Shown piece after piece: positions 24,542 through 35,911 of a DNA stretch of 64,000 bases. Numbering within the stretch: the first letter of the stretch is position 1; the number at the start of each line of letters is the position of its first letter. Position numbers and translations under genes: made by a program. The notes below the pieces were generated by a model that saw nothing but the letters and a program-made list of their open reading frames with translations, was not told the origin of the DNA and did no database searches. This DNA comes from Castor canadensis (lineage: Eukaryota; Chordata; Mammalia; Rodentia; Castoridae). The stretch is from NCBI RefSeq assembly GCF_047511655.1, contig NC_133386.1:170707146-170771145 (forward strand), in the 5' to 3' direction.

Positions 24542-25480
24542 TATCCTGGGTCAAGATATATTGGCTCATTTGAAGACCCTTATTTTGGTAGGGCCTGGTC
24601 AACCCCTAATCCTCCCACTTGTGGAGACTGAAATTGATCCTAGAATATGGACAACTGTAGGACAAACTGGGCCCAGCACTGGGTGCAGCTCCTGTGCGAG
24701 TTCATCTAAAGGCCACTTCTGCCTTCCCCAACCAGAAACAATACCCTCTGAGACCCGAGGCTAGCAAAAGACTCAAGCTGATAATCAGTACAGGACCTCA
24801 GGCTTGTAAATGAGGCAGTTGTCCCAATGCATCTGGTGGTTCCCAACCCTTATCAGAAATACCTGAGGACTCTGAATGGTTCACTGTTTTGGATTTAAAA
24901 GATGCCTTCTTTTGTATTTCCCAACATTCAGATTCTCAATTACTTTTTTGCCTTTGAGGATTCCAACATTCAATTCTCACAGTTGACCTGGATGGTCCTG
25001 TCTCAGGGTTTCCAGGATAGCCCCCACTTGTTCCAGCAGGCCCTGGCTAAGTACTTTTTTTCTTTTTTCATCTCCTGATAGTATGGCTATTCAGTATGTG
25101 GGTGACATCCTGTTGTGTGCTCCCAGTCAGGTAGCACTAGGGATCTATTGAATTTCTTGATATGAGGTATAAGGTATCTAAAACTAAGGCCCAACTCTGC
25201 TTAGAGGAAGTATTGGGCCTGACCCTTAGCAAGGGAACTCACTTCCTGGGGTGGGAAAGAATTGAACCCATTCTGGACTATCCCATCCCCACAACCCTTA
25301 AGCAACTAAGAAGATTCTTGGGAGTAACTGGATATTGTAGACTATGGATACCTAGATTTGGAGAAACTGCCCAACCTCTTTATCGGGCAATAAAGGAAAC
25401 CCAACAAGTAGGAACTCACCTAATAACATGGAGCAGAGTTACAAAATGCATTTGAAACTGAAACAGGCCCTTCTCCAGGC
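24300..25480 (+). pseudogene. ERV protease/pol remnant
   Basis: Pieces of the protease and reverse transcriptase in different frames. The catalytic box at 25,095-25,106 reads Y-V-G-D where the family has Y-V-D-D. The longest open piece (25,162-25,455) covers the RT thumb/connection. The segment ends in the connection region, and RNase H proper, integrase and env are not seen. Confidence 0.75.
24496..24538 (+). repeat. (CA)n microsatellite inside ERV pol
   Basis: About 21 CA units interrupt the protease-like part. The open frames through it are by-products. Confidence 0.95.
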
Positions 25481-25499
25481 ACCTGCTCTGGGCCTCCCT

Positions 25500-26390
25500 A
25501 CTAGGCATCTTCATCTGCATGTTCTACAGACACCTTGAACTCAATGTGTAAAATCTGAACTCATCTCCAATGACCAAAATTATTTTCCTACCATTTTTTC
25601 ATGAATAAAGCCAGAAACCTAAGAATCAACTCATGTCTTTCACTTCCTCACACCTAACTCACCAACTCATGCCTGCTTCTATCATTTATGTGTCTCAATT
25701 TCATTCCTTCCCTGTGCCCCTATGGCTCCTGCCCCAACTGTGGCCTATAGCTTGCCTGTGTTATTACAAATTCCTTAATACCACTTCCCCAGTCTCTGTG
25801 TTAATTCCTGCATCCTAGGCCCCTCCTCCACTTACCTTCCTCATGATTGTTAAAGTGACCCAGCTTGTTTACCCGTCTAGCCTACATCTTAATTCTCCAC
25901 TTCACTTTGGCCTTTTATCATCCTTCCTTGATATGACTGCAACTGCCAATTTGCAACCATGAGGTCACCTTTAAAGGAAAGTCTCATGCCAAGGATGGCA
26001 ACAGATAAGTAGAGTCTGACATTAATGACACCATCATACCATCATGTCCATCCTCAGTGGGTTACCTCTGGCTTTTCACATGAGAATAACCCCTCCACTA
26101 GTTAAGCTGTTTATTTTGCTATCTTTCTCATCCTGAGCTTTTACATAAATTTACAAAAAGTAGGTGGTATTCTCAAGAGGCCTCAAAGCCAGAAATGGGC
26201 TTTCCTCCACTGAAGTCTGGTCTGAGCATCAATGTTAAGCCAACTGCTGAATTCCTTTTCTGTAAGTATTCCTGCCAACAAAATTAAATAGGCTTATCAA
26301 CTAACCACACCTTAGTATGAACTGGAGGTTCAATCCACAAATCAAGAGAATGCAAATTTTGATAAGATCATCAACCTTGAATCATTCTGA
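25500..26390. other. Unassigned intergenic sequence right of the retroviral fragment
   Basis: C/T-rich, with no open frame of note and no repeat family that I recognise. It is not clear whether it belongs to the retroviral insertion or to the old flank. Confidence 0.4.
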
Positions 26391-26392
26391 GG

Positions 26393-26592
26393 GTTTTTTT
26401 TTGGACTGGGTTTGAATTCTGGGCGTTTCACACTTTACCACTTGAGCCACATCTCCAGTCCAATTTGCTGTGGCTATTTTGGAGATAGTGTCTTACAAAC
26501 TATTGCACTGGACTGGCCTCAAACCCTGACCCCCTTTATCTCAGCCTCCAAAGTAGCTAGGATTACAGGCATGAGCCACCAGTGCCTGTCTC
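26393..26592 (-). mobile_element. Composite SINE
   Basis: Antisense; ID-like half 'ccacttgagccacatctcca', then B1-like half ending 'gcatgagccaccagtgcctg'. Confidence 0.88.
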
Positions 26593-26639
26593 TGTAACTA
26601 GTTTTAAATTTTTACCTGATTGGGAAAGTTTGGTTTTTT

Positions 26640-27015
26640 AAAAAATAAGTGAGTCGATGCTAGGATCAAAGTGTGTTCCACATACCCCTTCCCAATTCAT
26701 GTTAAAACCTAACCCCAAAGCAACAAGATGAAGCAATGGGATTTTAGGAGGTAATTGGATCGTAAGAACTCTGCCCTCATAACAGGATGAGTGCCTTTAG
26801 AAAAGAGGCCTCAGAGAGCTCTCTTGTCCCTTGCACCACATGAACATACGACAGGAATACTCCATCTTCGAAGCAGAGTGTAGGCATTCACCAGAACCGT
26901 ATCTGATGGCACCTTGATTTTGGACTTCTCAACCTCCAAAACTACAAGCAGATTTCTATTGTTTGTAAATTAGACAGTCTATAGCATTTTGTTATGGCAG
27001 CCTAAATGAAGACAG
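26640..27015 (+). mobile_element. MaLR-type LTR
   Basis: 'gtaattggatcgtaagaac', 'ttagaaaagaggcctcagag' and 'tagcattttgttatggcag' give the order of a MaLR LTR, ending in a poly-purine 'gaagacag'. Confidence 0.7.
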
Positions 27016-27054
27016 TTCACTTAAAAAAAAAGACGCAATAGGACTTGGTAGCCT

Positions 27055-27870
27055 TATAATACAATCATGCGTCACTAATGACAAGGGACATGTAATGAGA
27101 AGCATGTCTGGGTGATTTCACTGCTGGGTCATCTCGTGACTGTGAAAATACCGAGTGTACTTACACAAACCTAGATGGAATTAGGTTTTCTCTGGAAAGT
27201 AATTTTCCTCCACAATCAGGTTACCTACTTTCTGTTCGTTGGCTACCTTCACACCAGCATCCAAGACTCACTACTCACATTTTATAGTGAGTACCAATCC
27301 TTGAATCATTTAAACCACCCATTTTGTAAGTCTAACACCCAAATCAGGTCCAGCCTTTTCTTCCAACATTGCAAACACTGTGCTTTGCCCATCATCCAGG
27401 TGCTGAGGATACATCTTCATTCAGGTCATAAACGTTTCTCCATATTTGATATAGACCCTTCTTGAATTTTTGCATCTTGTTGCCGTCAATGAAAGGGATC
27501 CTTTAACAGCTTCCATCACTTTGCTCTTGTTCTTTAAGGTGGTAGCTATGGTGGAATGGCTGATTGGTAAGAAATAACCATCATGAAGAGTTTTCACCTT
27601 CATAGTGCTTACTTTTAATTTCCAGGTAACTTACTGGATGTAGCCTCTCACTGGCAACATTAGCAGTGGATTTTGTATGCTTAGGGGCGATGTTGAACAA
27701 AACAACATGAGATTAAATCAAGTACAAGAAAAAATGATGCATTGAAGAGATGTGGCAAATGTAAATAAGATAAATGAGCTGCCGCTGGCCTCTGGTGCAT
27801 ACATGGTCTGTTGTTGATTGAAAAATCATTGTGCAGTGAGTGACGCTCTTCTATATGAAAAATAAGCAGG
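27055..27870 (-). mobile_element. Tigger-type (pogo/mariner) transposon remnant
   Basis: A minus-strand open piece at 27,421-27,603 reads I-S-H-S-T-I-A-T-T-L-K-N-K-S-K-V-M-E-A-V, like the helix-turn-helix part of Tigger transposases. The segment near 27,060-27,175 resembles a terminal stretch seen in human Tigger-related copies. Exact family and borders are uncertain. Confidence 0.65.
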
Positions 27871-29117
27871 AAAAATGACTGACAGTGTTTCAGAACATTC
27901 TGACATGTGTTAACATGAAAGGGTAAGTTTGCTTTCCTGGTCCCGATGGCAGCCGCTTAGCTTTGCTTAGCTCCCTCTTCCTGTTTTTTCTACAAGAACC
28001 ATTCCTGGGGAAGATGGTCAATGGAGCACAAAAGAGTGTAGTCAGAGCCAGGGGATAACTGTGGATGGGCCTTCTGGCTGCAGGCCACCAAGTATTTGTT
28101 CCCTCTTCCATCTTTAGTGCAGAGGCTTATTTGATACTAGTTTATGGGAAAATAGGCAATTATACAAAATACAGAATTGAAACCCATTTGTTTTTAAATG
28201 TGAGTTTTGACACTTGAAGGATTTCACTCCAAACTCTCCATTATATGATTACCAAAAAATTCCATGTTTCAGGAAAACATCCTTAATCCTAACATAAAAT
28301 TCATGTCACTTATCACAACGTTAGACAGTTGAGTGTATAAAGGAGAAACAAAACAGAAAGAGTATTTACAAATTTAGACTATATGAGACATTGTGAGGAA
28401 CCTTTTGTTAATAAACAGACTACATACTTTTACAAACTACATACATTTAAAAATGATGCATCAGTAAATAATCTGATAAAAGTCATAGTGTGAGGACTTT
28501 AACTTACATTCAAAGTCATCATATTGAAGACTTTAAAATTAAATTCAAGTAGGAAAACTTTCAATGCAAGGTCTTTGTGATAAAGACTTTAAATTCAAGG
28601 ATAGATTGTCTAAGAAAGGACAAGCCATTGGCACTCTAATTTAGTCAAATTAGTTTCCTGTGAGTACAAAATATCAGGATTGCTAAATGGATTGGCCGAA
28701 TTACAAATGTTGCTCATTTCTAAATAACACAACTGCGAGGAGTCTTATGCAGTTTCTTTCTATCCTTGTGTAGGTATATCCACTACATTTTAAATCCCTA
28801 TTCTAAACAATCCCCTCTCCATTTCTGTATTTTTTCTAAGTAGAAAATATTTTTAAACAAAGATATGTCTGTTCCTTAGCTAGAGAACTGTTTCTCCATT
28901 GACTCCTGGAAGAGAAAAAAAGATTCCCGTTTCCTCTACCTCAAAACCACAAAGCAAACCAAACCAATCCAACTCCTAAAGTAGCATCACATAGCGCCCA
29001 GGGCTGGGACAATATTTCATGCTATTTTCCTGCTAGATGCCAAGCACAATTATTTACATTATTGAGAAATCTATTTAACAGACTAGAGTCATCCCAGTGC
29101 TTCCATCAGCAGAAGCG

Positions 29118-29297
29118 CTAAAATAGGCGTGAACAGCGGCGTCTGCGAATGGGAACATCAAAGACCCTCCTCCGTCTCTCCTCCTCTTCATCTTCATCTG
29201 ATTCATCCATATCTGCTGAATCATCATCGTCGTCTTCCTCCTCCTCCTCCTCCTCCTCCTCCTCTTCCATCTCTTCATATGCATCAGGACCCATTTC
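29118..29297 (-). CDS. FBXO3: FBXO3 last coding exon (acidic and arginine-rich tail)
   Basis: 180 nt with a TAG stop at 29,120-29,118. After [10 protein letters not shown] it encodes 11 Glu then 5 Asp, then [13 protein letters not shown], four Arg, V-F-D-V-P-I and a basic end R-R-R-R-C-S-R-L-F. The Glu run is coded almost entirely by GAG, a trinucleotide tract prone to length change. The reading frame matches the known human tail apart from small differences in the run. Confidence 0.97.
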   Translation of the reverse strand, partial: EMGPDAYEEMEEEEEEEEEEEDDDDDSADMDESDEDEEEERRRRVFDVPIRRRRCSRLF

Positions 29298-32200
29298 CTT
29301 GAAAGAGAAAACAATCTTTTGATAAGAATGTCCATCAGGTTTTTTTCACAGCAATTCTATAATCTAGGATGCAAACAACCAGACCTACCCATTGAGTTTC
29401 ACAGATGTGAACAGTGCAATTTCATAATGCACGTGCAGATGCAAGATTCTAGAATGTGTACCATGTGATAAACAGTGCTCAGTATGGTTATAATGGCAAA
29501 CATTATTAAGACAGTACTGATTTTTCATAAAATAGCTGGTAATTCATACAAGGTAGCAAAAAGCCCAGTCCTAACAATCCAAGATAAAGTTTTACTGAAC
29601 TTATACCAATGTTTTAAAGAACAATTCTTTACTGATGCATACGCTTACAGAAAAGAGGATGTGAAAGTATTAATCAGGTATGACCTCTACTGGTAACTTT
29701 TATGTACTGTCTTCAAGAGGTCTGATTTCTATTGAACTCTTACTATACTCATTTTAATTCAAACATCTGTAGCTTCTACTTGTGAAAAAAATGTTTTTAT
29801 TTTTGTAGTGGCTTAAAACAACGGTCATTTACTCTGTCTCCTGGTTCCTACGGGTTGGACATTTGCAAAGTACTCAATAGGGTGCTTCTAGCTTTTGGTC
29901 TGTCATGATGGTATAGACAGACAATGGCTGGAACTGCTATCACCTCAAGGGCTTCTTCACTCACATGTCTGGTATATGGACTGGGGTGATCCAAATATCT
30001 GGAGACTGAGACAGATGTGTTTACATGGTCTCTTCAGTGTGGTAGCTTCTTTCAGGGTAGCTGGGTGTACCAATTGCATGTGTTCCAGGAGACAGAATGA
30101 GGCTGCCTTTTCCTAACTTAACTCCAGAAGTCAGTGTCACTTTGCCAATTCACTAAAACCAGTCCATGTTGTACTTTTAAATTCATTGCTTAAGGCTCCA
30201 CAATAGGACAGTAGTGATGATGACCATATAGTAGACACCTCTTGGAAATGTCACTTCTGCTCAAGGAGTCTCAAATCAAGCCTTGAATTACTTTCCTCTC
30301 ATACACTTTTGAAGACTCTGAGAAGAGTTGCTATATCAGCCAGAATTCTGAACAGCCAGAAGTACTGGGAACTTGGGGCATGATGCCAGCAAAGGTCCTT
30401 CCTCCAAGGTTTTTTCGTTTGTTTGTTTGAGTCAGGTTCTCACTATGGAGCCCAGGCTGGCCTTGAACTTTCAATCTTCCTGCCTTTGCCTCCTGAGTAG
30501 GGGGTTACAGGCCAACACAACCAGCCTCCACTAGGCTTTTATGGAACATGGTCTCACCTCCAACTGTTGTGGCCTTGTTCACTGAGTGCAGCTACACTGG
30601 CCTCCGTGGTTCACACACCCGAAGCACAGTGTTGTGTCAGGACCTCAGACTTGCTGCTTCTCTGTCTGAATATTCTTCTTCCACATATCCACTTGGCTCT
30701 CTTCACTCCTTTCATACCATCATGGCCTTTCTGGACACATCTTTATATTACATTCTGACAGGATATTCCTTTTAGCTCCTGTACTGATTTTTCTCCATAG
30801 CACTTGTTACCACTTGACACAATAGTGTTTGTTATACGTTGTCTGTTGCAGTGAGAATGTCAAGTCCAACGCAGGGATTTTGACTGCAGTTTACCACAGT
30901 ACTCAAATATTTGTTGACTGAACAAATGAATTAATGTAGGAGAAAGGAATTGTATCACTTAGGATTTATTATAACACAATAATAACAATCAGAAAATACA
31001 CACAGATGTGATTTATATTTCATTATTTGTATCTCTGGATTTTTTTTAATCTAAGGAATAAAGACTTCAAAATTTAGTAGGAGATTCAAAAGGCAGGAAG
31101 AGGAAGGTTTTGGAAATTCTAAAACATGATACTCAGGTAGTATGTTTATTAATCATTAATAATTAATCATTAAACTCCATTATATTAATGGAGAAAACCA
31201 AAACTGTTAAGAGAGTCAGTGCAGCTAAAGAGAGATGTAAGTGTATGTACACAAACAGCAGATGGAAAGGGGAACAGCCTTTTTTTTTTTTTTTTGGCAG
31301 TACTGGGGTTTGAACTCAGGGTCTTGCACTTGCTAGGTAGGCATTCTGCCACTGAACCACACCCCCATCATAAAGTGGAACACGACATAGACGAGAATGA
31401 CATCAGTGAACAGTGGGAGCCTTTACAGTGCCCTCCAATGAGCCCAGTGAACAACCACCAAGACCAAGAAAAGGCATTTATGGCTAACCCAAAGTGTACT
31501 TTAAAGTGGCAAAGTATACAGAAAAAAGAATTATTAAGCCTACTAATTAATCAGACTGGCAGAGGATGACAAAGGAACTGAATGATTCAACTTCCCTATC
31601 AAGAAAACTAATAGAAACAGGAAAGGCCAACAAATACAACCCTCATTGCTTTTTTTATGTTGATTAGAAATAAATTCAGAATTTTTTTTAAATTGATTTC
31701 TCATTGTTTAGAGAAAACATTTTCTATAAGGCAGGTCAAGATTTTTTTATATTTACTTGTGGTTAGGCAAAAACTAAAACTCTAAATAAATACATAATTA
31801 AGAGAGGGTTGAACATGTAATGGATTTATTGTAGTTTTAAAAGGAACTGATAAGTATATATTATAAAACTTTTCAGTTTCGATTTCAAGTATGGCAAGTA
31901 CCAGTATAATCCATACAAGCAAGAGCTCTTCGGGTCCTCGGTGAGTTTTAAGCATCTAAGGAGGCCTGAGACTGAGAACCACTGTCCTTCAGTAAAGACG
32001 ACTTTACACCCACCCTAGCAAACATTAAAACAAACATCAAAATGATCAACTATCTGTGATCATTATCATTTAAACCTCAAAGCTCTTTAAACTTTAGGAC
32101 AAGGAATGTTATTAGAGATGAAGAGGGAGTCTTAATAATGGTCAAAGAAGCACTTCATTAAAAAATGTACATAATTATAAAGCTTCAAAATACATGAGAC

Positions 32201-35200
32201 AGTCTGACAGAACTAAAAAGGAAAATAGACAAAGCCATAATTTTAGTTGGATATTTTAACAATTGTCTCTTTAGTAGTTGACAGAACAAGAAAACACAAA
32301 AAGCAATAAATGAATATACAGATGACTTAAAAATCACTGTTAACCAAACAACCAGCTTCACCTGTCATTTATAGAGTAGTATTCCTCAACATGGTTGAAT
32401 ATACATTCTTTTCAAATACACAAAGATCATTTACCAAGATGAATTCTTTATATAATATCGGGCCATAAAACATTTAAAAGTATTGCAAATACAGAGTAAG
32501 TTCTCTAACTACAATATAATTAGAACTCAATAACCAAAAGGTAACTGAGAAATTCCCAAATGTTTGGAAGTTAACACGTTTCTAGAAAAGTCATAGATCA
32601 AAATTAAGTTACAAAGGAAATTTGAGACTGTTTTGAACTAAATGTTAACCAAAACACAACACACATCAAAATTTGTGAAATATAGCTAAAACAGTGCTTA
32701 GAGGACAGGAAAGGTCTAAAATCAAATGAAACCCAAGTAAGTAGGAGAAAAATAAAGACAACTGCAAAAATCAGTGAAATAAAAAATAAGCAAACAATAG
32801 AGAAAAGTCCATGAAACCAAAAGTTGTTCCTTTACATGATCAGTAAAAGTGATAATAATCATGTGATTAAAAAAAGAGAAGATATAAATTACCAATATTA
32901 AGAACAAGAGGATGTATGACTACAGCTCTGGTAGCCATTAAAAGGATATCAAGGGAATATTGTGAATAACTTTTACGCCAATAAATTCAACATTTAGATG
33001 AAATGGACAAATTCCTTGAAAGGCACAAATTACCAAAACTGAAACAAGAAGAAATAGAAAATATGAATATTAAAGAAATTAAATTCATATTTAAAATTTT
33101 TCCCACAAAGAAAACTCCAGTCCCAGATAGCTTCACTGATGAATATTAACCATACAAAGATAAGGTTATTGGCTCAAAAGACACTGGGCTAGTCAAAAAT
33201 GGAAGTATGTTATAAGGAGAAGCACATTCCTAGTACTGGAAGTAGTTTCTAGCATTCCTCCAATGGGAAAAAGCTAAAATTTCACTTCCACATTCAGGTC
33301 CTTTTCACCATACCACAAGTAGAATGGTTTGAAGGCTCACCATCATCCTTTTCTTTGAAAACTGGAGTTGTGAATGTGTCATTTCTGGGTCATGTGAACA
33401 TCACATTCATCTTCCCAGACTTACCTCAGACCCACCCATCAGGGCCATCCCAGGAGCTAGAGCATTTTCTGAGCACTCAGGCCTATAACTCAGTTGCATT
33501 CTGGATATCCTATTCATATTTTCTTCCTATGGTTGGTTGCAGGTCCATACTTTCACTTAATTATGTTATAGTCCATAACTGGGATTACCTGTTACAAGGT
33601 AATCCTAAAAATGAGGTCTTAAAAATATACCTGATTGACTTGAGAAATGATCCCAGAGATTGCTAAAAGTATAAGTCCACCCATTTAAGTCATCTTTATA
33701 ATGCTCTTTATAGGGTATATGTTTACTAAATTAAGAGTTTTAGCAAAAAGATGGTAAGAAATTGTGTTCCCAGTCTTTTTTTTTTTTGTGGCACTGGGAT
33801 TTGAACTCAGGGCCTCATGCTTACTGCTTAAGCCTCTGTGTTTTGTATGGATTATTTTGATGCAGGGTCTCACAAACTATTTGCCCGGGCTGGCTTTGAA
33901 CCACGATCCTCCTGATCTCTGCCTCCTGAGTAGCTAGGATTACAGGTGTGAGCCACTGGTGCCTGGCTTCTCAGTCTTAATAAAATCAAATAAAGCCAAT
34001 TCTGACTGGCTTTGTGTGACACTTCTCATATTCTAATACGTGTAGGGCACAGAACTACTTTTGGAAACAGTGAAGAAGCGATTGAATCTTTAAAACAGGT
34101 AACGGTAGTGTCTCTGAAAAGAGTAGGGATCTTAATTTCTTTGTTTGGCCCCCTGAACATCTTTACACAACCCTCAAGATACTTTCTCAGTATGCCCAGG
34201 GTTTTCTAGAACATCATCTATAACCCACTCATCTTCCTAAACGATGATGTTCTGTAGAGTTAATTCTACAGTCATGTAAATCAGCACTGGAGGAAAAGTT
34301 AACTTACCAATCGGGCTATAGACACCCTGAATGTTGGACATGCCATGTGGAATCGGGGAATGGCAACGTTAAAGATCTTGTCTTTAAAGTACAGGAAGTG
34401 AAAGGTATAATATCCTTCCATATAGCCTGATGTTGTGGAGAATGTGGTACAGCTTGTGTATTCATATACTCGACCTGGACTGATGATTGGAAATTCACCT
34501 GCAGAGAAAACAATCCGTCAAAGTGTAAAATTCAGTTCTTCATTCTAATAAATAATGTGTTCTCTAAGATACTATGTAAATTGTGTGAAAGTAAAAAAAA
34601 AAAAAAAAAAAAAAAACCAAAAGGAGATATAACAAAATGTTAGGGATGATGGGATTCTGAGCAAGTATCTAATTCTTCTTGACATTTTTTCTGTATTCCC
34701 CAAATTCTCTACAATGTAGCAGGTGGGGAATATCTAGTAAAACAAAACAAAAACAGCACATTTTTTTTTCTTTTTTCTTGGCAGGACTGGGGTTTGAACT
34801 CAGGGTCCTACACTTGCAATTGGGCACTCTATCACTTGAGCCATGTCTCCAGTCCATTTTGCTCTGGTTGTTTTGGAGATGGGCTCTTGTGAACTATTTT
34901 CACAGGCTGGATTTGAACCTCAATTCTTCTGATTTGATCCTCCTTATCTCAGCCTCCCAAGTAGCTAGGATTACAGGCATGAGTTAATGCCACCCAGAAT
35001 CACATCTTTTGTTCAAAGTGCTTTCAGGCCTTGAAGATACAATCTTCAAGGTAATAAATGAGTAATAAAAAGTGCTTCAGTTAGTAATTCAAACAAAGAT
35101 AAGAGTAATCTAACTGTTTAACAGTAACAAGAGACTAAAACATAAGGTTCTGAAGATGCATTGTAAGTATTCAGACCAGACAAAATGTCAGTCACAACAG

Positions 35201-35873
35201 AAAGTCCTTACACCAATGACAAATGACAAAAAAAGAGCATGACAAATAAAATTCCTTAGCACTACATTCTTAAATAAGGCCAAGAAAAATTCATTAAGTA
35301 AACATGTAGAACATGAATGTATTCATGTCAATAGATTAGAAGACTTTAATTTAAACTGAATTCTGGGCTAGGAGTATAGCTTAAGTGGTAGAGCACCTGC
35401 CTAGTGCATGCAAGGCCCTGGTTCAATCCCCAGCACCACAGAACAAACAAATAAATAAAACAAGAACACAAAACTCTGAATTCTGCAGATGCCTAGGACT
35501 GATAACAGAAGTACATGACTTAGATATATTATTTTCCTGAAGCACATATTTAAACCTGAAGAATCTGTCAATTCAGAAATGTAGGAGAATCATATTAAAA
35601 AAAAAAAAGCTGAATGGTAATGGTCATGGAAACCAAAGTAAATGAAAACTCAGGTAAATGAAATCTAACCAATAAAAATCTGTACTATTAAGAAAATTTA
35701 TTGGGCTGGGGGTGTAGCTCAAGTGGTAGAGTGCCTGCCTAGCAAGTAGGAGGCCCTGAGTTTAAATGCCAGTACTGACAAAAAAAAGAAGGAAGGAAAA
35801 TGTTTTTCTTTCCTTCCTATTTTCCTAAGTCATTTAACTCAAAGAATACAATAATGAGTAGTTAGCCAATCTA

Positions 35874-35911
<38 letters not shown>

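Larger units (their letters stand above)
20678..25500 (+). mobile_element. Class I (ERV1, gammaretrovirus-like) endogenous retrovirus, truncated
   Basis: Layout: a 5' LTR, a primer-binding-site-like sequence, about 1 kb of leader, a broken gag, protease/pol fragments, then an abrupt end near 25.5 kb. No env or 3' LTR was recognised. Gag is recognised by a capsid-like stretch with F-S-D-D-P-D-K at about 23,250. Pol is recognised by the RT/connection segment with L-R-R-F-L-G-V-T-G-Y-C-R near 25,310. Many stops and shifts are present, so it is an old, inactive copy. Confidence 0.8.
26110..29117 (-). other. Presumed FBXO3 3' UTR and beyond
   Basis: Sequence just downstream of the stop is AT-rich and includes loosely repeated 'gactttaaatt' phrases near 28,490-28,605. 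I saw no canonical AATAAA on the minus strand between the stop and about 27 kb; the first one I noticed is near 26,110. An ATTAAA is near 27,615 inside a transposon remnant. The end of the transcript is therefore not fixed. Confidence 0.35.
29298..34307 (-). other. FBXO3 intron 10
   Basis: 5.0 kb. It contains an old LTR- or MER-like stretch near 29.8-30.25 kb, SINEs at 30.4, 31.3 and 33.8 kb, and an old L1 fragment at 32.1-33.17 kb. The rest shows nothing I can name. Confidence 0.75.

Noticed and set aside
24244..24764. Open frames with long runs of Val-Cys or Thr-His
   Set aside because: They are translations of the (CA)n microsatellite.
29075..29335. Arg-rich open frame on the minus strand over the FBXO3 last exon
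   Set aside because: It is the wrong frame of the GAG tract; the correct frame gives the known acidic tail.
35365..35474. tRNA-like boxes (ggtagagc, ggttcaatcc)
   Set aside because: They belong to ID-like SINEs with A tails and target duplications, not to functional tRNA genes. The same holds for all other ID-like copies here.
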